Shown here: piece by piece, positions 1-3,991 of the stretch
Numbering within the stretch: the stretch's first letter is position 1
Layout: each line of letters begins with the position of its first letter
Assembly (NCBI GenBank): GCA_021772595.1
Contig: JAJFLS010000689.1
Location: 1-5,597 of the forward strand
DNA length: 5,597 bases
Direction: 5' to 3'
Source of the DNA: Opitutales bacterium
GTDB taxonomy: Bacteria; Verrucomicrobiota; Verrucomicrobiia; Opitutales; Opitutaceae
Notes under the pieces: generated by a model
What the model was told of the DNA's origin: nothing
The model's database searches: none
Seen by the model: the letters and a program-made list of their open reading frames with translations, nothing else
Translations under genes and position numbers: made by a program

Positions 1-752
1 ATATCAGCGTTTGCGGTTGGCGCTGCGAAAAACGATTCCCAGATATCGCAGGTGTTCTCGTTGAAGTCTCCGCTCTCGACGATGGAGCGGCTAAGCTTCA
101 CGAAGGATTCGAGCAAAAGCGGCGAGAGGGTCAAATGGTCCGCCCGATTATCGAAGCCGTGTTCCGCCCGAAGATCCTGCGGAAACGGGGCGACTCCAGC
201 GAGACGCTTGTCGATCAATTGCGATTTGCCGAGGGGGCGGCTTCCCGCTTTAAGCGTGTCCGGCATTCGGCCGGTGATGGGCTGGAAATAGTTGCCGTGC
301 TCGCGCATCATGCGCTCGGGAAGGGCGAAGACTTCGACGTCGAGTTCGAACAGATCCTGGACGGCGTTGTTGTATTGGAATCGATTCATCCGCCGGATCG
401 GCGTCGGAGGAAAACTCTCCCGCGAATCGATGGCGACCTGGAGGAGTTGCTTCAGGTGAACGATCATACCGCTTCGCAATTGCGGATCCAGAGGCGGCTC
501 GTCTTCCGGAGGCATTTCCTCGAAATCCAAAACGTCGATCATGTCCTGGATTCGTTCGGGAATACCTGTCAGATCGGTCGCGCTTTGCAGTTTAAGCAGG
601 TTCAGCTTTCCCTTGACCTTTCCTTCTTTTCCGTGGCACTTGACGCAGTTCTCCTCGAAGGCAGGTTGCAGATTGTCGGTGAAGGAATCAGCGGCCAATC
701 CCTGAAGTAGAATGATGAATATAGAAGCCGCGATGAAACCATGCGGTTTCAT
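1..752 (-). CDS. Secreted planctomycete-type cytochrome c / DUF1587-DUF1592 family protein, partial (C-terminus beyond left edge)
   Basis: Reading leftward from an ATG at 752-750, the frame is open for 250 codons to the window edge. Residues 1-21 form a signal peptide: Lys2, a hydrophobic core IAASIFIILLQGLAA, and likely cleavage near AA-D22. A c-type haem site CVKCH lies at 36-40, and Met80 in an EMPP motif is the probable axial ligand; this is the PSCyt1-like pattern. Residues 119-137 (RRMNRFQYNNAVQDLFEL) and 199-215 (GFDN...LSPLLLE) match the DUF1587 (PSD3) region that normally precedes DUF1595, DUF1592, DUF1588 and DUF1585 in large (roughly 700-1000 aa) periplasmic proteins. Their exact role is unknown, though linkage with polysaccharide-degradation genes is common. 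The frame also stays open to an in-frame ATG at 788, which would add 12 residues; 752 is preferred because it gives a compact signal peptide. No clear Shine-Dalgarno is seen at either start. It is divergent from the sulfatase. Family call is strong; function is not. Confidence 0.88.
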   Translation of the reverse strand, partial: MKPHGFIAASIFIILLQGLAADSFTDNLQPAFEENCVKCHGKEGKVKGKLNLLKLQSATDLTGIPERIQDMIDVLDFEEMPPEDEPPLDPQLRSGMIVHLKQLLQVAIDSRESFPPTPIRRMNRFQYNNAVQDLFELDVEVFALPERMMREHGNYFQPITGRMPDTLKAGSRPLGKSQLIDKRLAGVAPFPQDLRAEHGFDNRADHLTLSPLLLESFVKLSRSIVESGDFNENTCDIWESFFAAPTANAD

Positions 753-928
753 TTTCTTAGACACAATAGGGGCAGCTTGTTCGATCATCTTTGGGGGCGT
801 TCTTTTTCGGAGAAAATGTCAAGAAAGTCAAAACTTGAGCGGTTGCCTATTTGTTGTAGGAGCGGGTTAGTCGAACACTCTCAAGGGCATCTGCACATTC
901 AAATGTTTCCAACCTATTGGCTCGACTT

Positions 929-952
929 GTCTCGGCGTAGCATAGCGAAGAC
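929..952. repeat. Imperfect palindrome, possible part of an intergenic repeat element
   Basis: GTCT at 929-932 pairs with AGAC at 949-952, and GC at 935-936 pairs with GC at 945-946, leaving mismatches between and a loop around GTAGCATA. It lies 46 bp before the stronger palindrome cluster. The local sequence (CGGCGTAGC...GCGAAGACGGAAG) has the look of a dispersed intergenic repeat. Only one copy is in the window, so repeat status is inference. Confidence 0.35.
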
Positions 953-997
953 GGAAGCGTTGACGAATTCGGATCTGCGTTTTTTGTCATCGCTCTC

Positions 998-1094
998 TTC
1001 CTTCGTCGCCCTTCGGGCTATGAAGGACACGGACGTTCGTTAGTTCCTTCATCCGCTTCGCGGAATCAAGAAATAGGTCTCCGCGATGCGGAGA
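998..1094. repeat. Cluster of three GC-rich palindromes (REP/BIME- or MITE-like)
   Basis: Three hairpins lie within 97 bp. Hairpin 1 (1000-1026) has CCTTCGT pairing with ATGAAGG (one G-T pair), then GCCC/GGGC around a TTC loop, with one internal mismatch. Hairpin 2 (1052-1064) is TCCGC-TTC-GCGGA. Hairpin 3 (1078-1094) is TCTCCGC-GAT-GCGGAGA, a perfect 7-bp stem. Hairpins 2 and 3 share the core TCCGCGAWGCGGA in opposite orientations, as in a BIME pair of inverted REPs. Hairpins 1 and 2 are each preceded by the direct repeat TTCCTTCRTC (998-1007 and 1044-1053). An 8-bp inverted repeat ATGAAGGA/TCCTTCAT (1020-1027 and 1045-1052) overlaps hairpin 1 and touches hairpin 2. Whether it is dispersed in the genome cannot be seen here. 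Confidence 0.6.
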
Positions 1095-1149
1095 AAAGGT
1101 TCGACTTCGGAAGAAGCGTTTTGGTGGAGTTTTAGCAAGGTTTCTATCG

Positions 1150-1286
1150 GTGATCTTGGCGGACGGGCACGTTACATCGACTTCGGGAAGCGGATCGCTG
1201 CATCAGTATTCAAGCCGGAGTTGGCCAGCGTGGTCGCGGACAAGGTGAGGCAGGCGAAAATAATGGGGTTTAGAATGCGGGGGTAG
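1150..1286 (+). pseudogene. Coding-like stretch, possible gene remnant
   Basis: The plus-strand frame ending at the TAG 1284-1286 reads ...DLGGRARYIDFGKRIAASVF... and then PELASVVADKVRQAKIMGF. Third positions are mostly G or C, as in the neighbouring genes. The only ATG in frame (1086) sits inside a palindrome, and a stop (TAG 1074-1076) lies just upstream, so an intact gene would be 66 codons with no ribosome site that I can see. I recognise no domain. It may be the degraded 3' end of a gene disrupted by the repeat cluster, or chance. Confidence 0.18.
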
Positions 1287-1312
1287 AAAGCAGTCACAGT
1301 TTTGGGTGTAAC

Positions 1313-1341
1313 TTGATTGATGGTTCGACATCAACTATATG
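1313..1341 (+). promoter_or_regulatory. Weak sigma70-like promoter candidate for the sulfatase gene
   Basis: TTGATT (1313-1318) and TATATG (1336-1341) are separated by 17 bp, each matching four of six consensus positions. Transcription would begin near 1348, giving a leader of about 85 nt. The pair overlaps the hairpins at 1317-1334 and 1341-1356, so it could be regulated or could be coincidental. Promoter consensus in these phyla is poorly defined. Confidence 0.22.
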
Positions 1342-1356
1342 GGCGGAGTTCCGCCC
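1317..1356 (+). promoter_or_regulatory. Two adjacent hairpins upstream of the sulfatase gene (terminator or leader structure)
   Basis: TTGATG/CATCAA (1317-1322 and 1329-1334) closes a 6-nt loop. Six bases later GGGCGG/CCGCCC (1341-1346 and 1351-1356) forms a perfect stem, extendable to GGGCGGA/TCCGCCC with a 2-nt loop. The sequence after the second stem is TTGAGTTTTC, a poor T-run, so a classic intrinsic terminator is doubtful. It lies 78 bp before the sulfatase start and could also be a protein-binding site. Confidence 0.4.
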
Positions 1357-1433
1357 TTGAGTTTTCAAGAGTACGCGGCAATTTCTACGTTCGTACTCCC
1401 AATCCCAGAATCCATCAACTACCCTAAGAACTT

Positions 1434-3113
1434 ATGATAAGATCTACCCGCTTCTTCGTGTACAATCTCGCCGTATCGATCGCGTTGCTTGCGGCATCTG
1501 GATTATCGGCCGCTAACACCAAGCCCAATGTCATACTCCTGGTGTCCGACGATCAAGGCTGGGGAGATGTCGGCTACCACGGCGGCGAGATGGCGACTCC
1601 CAACATCGACCAGCTCGCGAAAGACGGTCTGGAGATGAATCGCTTTTACGCGTACCCGGTTTGTTCGACGACGCGCACGTCGCTGTTGACGGGGCATATT
1701 TCGATGCGGCACGGGGTTTTTTCCGTGATGGGAGAAAGCCATACGCTGACCCACGACGAGCAGCTTATGAACCAGGCGTTCAAGGAAGCCGGCTACATGA
1801 CCATGACTGCGGGGAAATGGCATCTCGGCCATTTGAATCAGCGCGACTTGCCGATCAATCGAGGGTTCGACCACACCTACGGTTCGCTCCGCGCCGGGCC
1901 GGACTACTGGACGCACGGCCGTGGCGATCAGAAAGACTGGGCCCGCGACGGGAAAACCGTTTTCGAGAACGGCTACGTGACGGACCTGTTCGGCAACGAG
2001 ATCAGCCGCCTGATTCGCGATCGAGACCTGTCAAAGCCGTTCTTTTCCTACGTGGCGTTCACAGCGCCTCACTCCCCGTTGCAAGCGCCGCAGGATTACG
2101 TCGATAAGTACGCCCACATAGAAGACCCGAACTTGCGCGTTTATTACGCGATGATTGAGGTGCTGGACGTGGCTATCGGGAATATTCTAAAGGCGATCGA
2201 CGACGAGGGGATTCGCGACAACACGATCGTGATGTTCTTCTCGGATAATGGGCCTACTCGGGCAGTAGGCAGCACCGGTGGCTTCCGCGGCGGCAAGGCT
2301 CGCTTATACGAAGGAGGCACGCGTATGCCCGCGGTAATCCGTTGGCCCGGAAAGATCCCTGCGGGTGTGAAAAGCGAACAGCCGATGGTGGTGTATGACC
2401 TGTTCCCGACGCTCGTCGAAGCGGTGGATATTCCCACGAATCTCAACACCCCGTTCGACGGCGAGAGCCTTTGGGACGCCCTCCAGACCGGTAAAGCACG
2501 TACTCGCAAAACCGACATGATTATCGGCAACGCTACAGCGTATTCCGTCCACTCGGGCGAATACAAACTGGTGCATTCGAACATCAATGAGAACACGCAG
2601 AATGGGCCCGACGAACTGGTCGAGCTGTTCAAGATTTTCGAAGACCCCAACGAGACGACGAATATCGCCGAAGCGCATCCCGAAATCGTCGACAAGATAA
2701 TCGCCAATAGCGCCTACGCAGCAGACTGGGTGAGAAGTGCTCCCGCTGGCACTAGGGGTGGAGGCCGCGGGGGAGCAGCAGGAGGGCGTGCAAGAGGAGG
2801 CTTGCTCCGATTCGACGCAGACGGTGACGGAGTTGTCATGAAAAGTGAAGTCGACGAGAGCGGCATGGAAGCGTTTGCCAACGCAGACGCCAACCATGAC
2901 GGCAAAATCGAAGCAGAGGAACTTGCAGCAGGTCGGGCAGCGCGAGGCGGACCCGGCGGCGTGGCTGGAAGAGGCCCCAGAGGTGGACGTCCCGGTGGCG
3001 CAGCTGCAGGAGGACGAGGAGCTGGAGGCGGCGGAAGAGGCCCGGCGGGCCGTCCAGTGGCGCGCGATGCCAATGGAAATCTCATCCACCTTCACGAGTC
3101 CGTCCCCAATTGA
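1434..3113 (+). CDS. Exported formylglycine-type sulfatase (arylsulfatase A-like) with Gly/Arg-rich, EF-hand C-terminal tail
   Basis: This 559-residue protein hydrolyses sulfate esters, probably on a polysaccharide outside the cytoplasm; the substrate cannot be told. Residues 1-27 are a signal peptide (LAVSIALLAASGLSAA). The sulfatase domain spans about 30-432: metal-binding DD at 39-40, the FGly motif CSTTRTSLLTG with Cys77 and Arg81, GKWHLG with Lys128 and His130, His213 in APHSP, SDNG at 270-273, and Lys288 in the GGFRGGKARLYEGG loop. All expected catalytic residues are present, but position 3 of the CxPSR/CxASR motif is Thr79. Maturation would need a formylglycine-generating enzyme, not encoded here. 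After the usual sulfatase end come a Gly/Arg-rich stretch (438-457), two canonical EF-hands (D461-E472 and D485-E496), and a second Gly/Arg-rich stretch (500-543), ending NLIHLHESVPN. ATG 1434 gives the signal peptide directly; only a weak AAGAA precedes it. It converges on the lipoprotein gene with 54 bp between. Confidence 0.95.
   Translation: MIRSTRFFVYNLAVSIALLAASGLSAANTKPNVILLVSDDQGWGDVGYHGGEMATPNIDQLAKDGLEMNRFYAYPVCSTTRTSLLTGHISMRHGVFSVMGESHTLTHDEQLMNQAFKEAGYMTMTAGKWHLGHLNQRDLPINRGFDHTYGSLRAGPDYWTHGRGDQKDWARDGKTVFENGYVTDLFGNEISRLIRDRDLSKPFFSYVAFTAPHSPLQAPQDYVDKYAHIEDPNLRVYYAMIEVLDVAIGNILKAIDDEGIRDNTIVMFFSDNGPTRAVGSTGGFRGGKARLYEGGTRMPAVIRWPGKIPAGVKSEQPMVVYDLFPTLVEAVDIPTNLNTPFDGESLWDALQTGKARTRKTDMIIGNATAYSVHSGEYKLVHSNINENTQNGPDELVELFKIFEDPNETTNIAEAHPEIVDKIIANSAYAADWVRSAPAGTRGGGRGGAAGGRARGGLLRFDADGDGVVMKSEVDESGMEAFANADANHDGKIEAEELAAGRAARGGPGGVAGRGPRGGRPGGAAAGGRGAGGGGRGPAGRPVARDANGNLIHLHESVPN
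2814..2921 (+). other. Tandem EF-hand calcium-binding loops within the sulfatase
   Basis: Loop 1, residues 461-472, has Asp at positions 1, 3 and 5, Gly at 6 and Glu at 12 (DADGDGVVMKSE). Loop 2, residues 485-496, has Asp, Asn and Asp at 1, 3 and 5, Gly at 6, Ile at 8 and Glu at 12 (DANHDGKIEAEE). Only 12 residues separate the loops, as in compact bacterial dockerin/calmodulin-like pairs. Ca2+ binding is expected from the family pattern, not shown. Confidence 0.85.
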
Positions 3114-3167
3114 TTGAGGAGACTTGCGCTTCGATTTGTAGGGATGAACTTCCGGTCTGAATTAAAC

Positions 3168-3659
3168 TCAATATTTGTTGGTGATCGAGGTTTTTAGAGA
3201 AACGGCATTGAAGGAATCTGCCCCGCTTTCATTTGAACATTCGATCCGTATCAAGTAAGCCTTCGATACCGAATCAGCAGTGCCGCCCCTCATTGTGTTG
3301 TTGCTCGCTCTGCCACTAGTGTCTCCTCGAGTTGAGGTGATGCTAGGAAGCCTTCTCGATGTTCTCTTCTCATCTAGGAGCTCCTCGACTATAATGAAAT
3401 GTGTGAAGCCGTTCTGAAGACAGAGCTCCGACGCTCTAAGTAGGCAGAAATCGCGGGCCTTTTCTTGGGGTAACCTCGAGTTGCCCTTAAATCGTATGTC
3501 CCACATGTTCGGCCGAATTCGCCTTTCGATGAACCCTCCTTCTAGCTTTAACAATCCGAAGCCGCGTTCTGATTGATATGGAGTTGCGCATCCCGCGATC
3601 ACGACTAGAACGAGGAACCAAGTGGCTAATCGCGGGGGGATGAGTTGATTCTGATGCAT
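3168..3659 (-). CDS. Small outer-membrane lipoprotein, CC0125/CC1285-like family
   Basis: A 163-residue protein with a lipoprotein signal: hydrophobic WFLVLVVIAGC with the lipidated Cys at residue 24 and Ala at +2, which favours the outer membrane by the E. coli rule. The core TPYQ (26-29), GGFIERRI..NMWDIRFKGN (41-60) and RDFCLLRASELCLQNGFTHFIIVEE (69-93) matches my memory of the CC0125/CC1285 lipoprotein family, whose members carry TPYQ, a W-x-[VI]-x-F-x-GN strand and a helix 'LLRAAELTLENGY'. Function of that family is unknown. Residues 98-130 are rich in Ser, Thr and Arg and look disordered; a final strand (KAYLIRIEC, 133-141) follows. ATG 3659 is chosen because it gives a complete lipoprotein signal; no ATG, GTG or TTG start is evident in the open frame just upstream, and no clear Shine-Dalgarno is seen. 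It converges with the sulfatase gene and diverges from the TolC gene. Confidence 0.82.
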   Translation of the reverse strand: MHQNQLIPPRLATWFLVLVVIAGCATPYQSERGFGLLKLEGGFIERRIRPNMWDIRFKGNSRLPQEKARDFCLLRASELCLQNGFTHFIIVEELLDEKRTSRRLPSITSTRGDTSGRASNNTMRGGTADSVSKAYLIRIECSNESGADSFNAVSLKTSITNKY

Positions 3660-3717
3660 GGGGTTGCTGAGTCGCGGAGCAAAACGAGTGCTATCTTTTG
3701 CGATACGGGAGGGTTTT

Positions 3718-3733
3718 GGTCAATAGCGTGACC
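3718..3733. promoter_or_regulatory. Inverted repeat GGTCA-N6-TGACC, possible operator
   Basis: GGTCA (3718-3722) and TGACC (3729-3733) are perfect inverted half-sites around ATAGCG. It lies about 60 bp upstream of the lipoprotein start in the divergent spacer. The spacing suits a dimeric helix-turn-helix regulator. A 5-bp match is short and may be chance. Confidence 0.28.
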
Positions 3734-3861
3734 GATTATTTCAAGCTTTTCTAAAACGCGTAAGTGTTCGGAGTCGAGTAGTGGGGATGGGTCTTGCATT
3801 TGCTGGAGGATCTATTGGCCGCTACCTGAGAATGTCTTGGGATTGCCTCTGGGGCTGTTTG

Positions 3862-3877
3862 CTTGACGCCGGTCAAG
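3862..3877. promoter_or_regulatory. Inverted repeat CTTGAC-GCCG-GTCAAG, possible operator
   Basis: A perfect 6-4-6 inverted repeat (3862-3867 and 3872-3877), 115 bp before the TolC start. It contains the same GGTCA core as the repeat at 3718-3733. No T-run follows, so it is not a good intrinsic terminator, and no gene ends just before it. A regulator-binding site for the divergent pair is the simplest reading. Confidence 0.35.
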
Positions 3878-3981
3878 TTCATGGAGTCGCATGGCCGTTG
3901 GATGCGAATGTTCATATCGCGGAACGAATTACGTATCAAGGAATCAGTATTCATAGTGTCCATCCATTGCTGATACCTGGT

Positions 3982-3985
3982 AAGG
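3982..3985 (+). promoter_or_regulatory. Shine-Dalgarno AAGG that supports the GTG start of the TolC gene
   Basis: AAGG lies six bases before the GTG at 3992. The nearby ATG at 3987 is only one base from it and is followed after one codon by TGA, so it cannot start a protein. The Shine-Dalgarno sits in a weak inverted repeat ATACC/GGTAT (3973-3977 and 3984-3988) that could partly hide it in the mRNA. Confidence 0.5.
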
Positions 3986-3991
3986 TATGAA

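Larger units (their letters stand above)
753..1433. other. Intergenic region between divergent genes, repeat-bearing, no confident gene
   Basis: This 681-bp gap separates the start of the cytochrome-like gene (minus) from the sulfatase (plus). From about 854 to 1094 it is repeat-like: a short TTGTAGGAGCGG segment (854-865) reminiscent of REP sequences in other bacteria, an imperfect palindrome at 929-952, and three GC-rich hairpins at 1000-1094. From about 1150 to 1286 a plus-strand frame has rather G/C-rich third positions and could be a gene remnant, but I recognise no family. From 1313 to 1356 there are two hairpins and a weak promoter-like pair. Open frames crossing this region (for example 741-1043 plus) run through palindromes and look spurious. 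Confidence 0.7.
3660..3991. other. Intergenic region between divergent lipoprotein and TolC genes
   Basis: This 332-bp region should carry promoters for both genes, but I see no convincing -35/-10 pair. It contains inverted repeats at 3718-3733, 3862-3877 and 3973-3988. Two overlapping small frames cross it: 3781-3990 plus (69 codons, GTG start) and 3751-3963 minus (70 codons). Neither has a recognisable domain, signal peptide or ribosome site, and they largely shadow each other, so I do not call a gene. The plus frame stops at 3990, directly before the TolC start at 3992, so a translationally coupled small leader protein cannot be excluded. Confidence 0.6.

Noticed and set aside
135..710. 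Plus-strand frame of 191 codons
   Set aside because: It is the antisense shadow of the DUF1587/DUF1592-type gene, whose minus-strand reading shows the haem motif and family motifs.
817..832. TTGACT and TTGACA on the minus strand as -35 boxes for the cytochrome gene
   Set aside because: Both match or nearly match a -35, and form a 9-bp direct repeat, but nothing like a -10 lies 16-18 bases downstream.
741..1043. Plus-strand frame of 100 codons overlapping the cytochrome gene start
   Set aside because: It starts antisense to the signal-peptide codons of the minus-strand gene and runs through the palindromic repeats; no domain or ribosome site is visible.
2252..2270. Perfect 7-bp hairpin GCCTACT/AGTAGGC inside the sulfatase gene
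   Set aside because: It encodes normal sulfatase residues after SDNG and has no associated feature; probably chance.
2304..3095. Long minus-strand frames (2304-3095, 2714-3085) and the plus frame 2845-3117
   Set aside because: They are opened by the purine-rich, GC-biased Gly/Arg repeats of the sulfatase tail; they give Ser-, Pro- or Glu-rich low-complexity peptides without motifs.
3114..3167. Possible bidirectional terminator between the convergent sulfatase and lipoprotein genes
   Set aside because: I looked for a stem with flanking T/A runs and found none in the 54 bp.
3718..3723. TTGACC on the minus strand as -35 for the lipoprotein gene
   Set aside because: The sequences 16-18 bases downstream are CAAAAG-like; the nearest A/T-rich hexamer is 20 bases away.
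3781..3990. 69-codon plus frame ending just before the TolC start
   Set aside because: GTG start, no recognisable family, no clear ribosome site, and an equally long antisense frame. Kept only as a possibility in the intergenic description.
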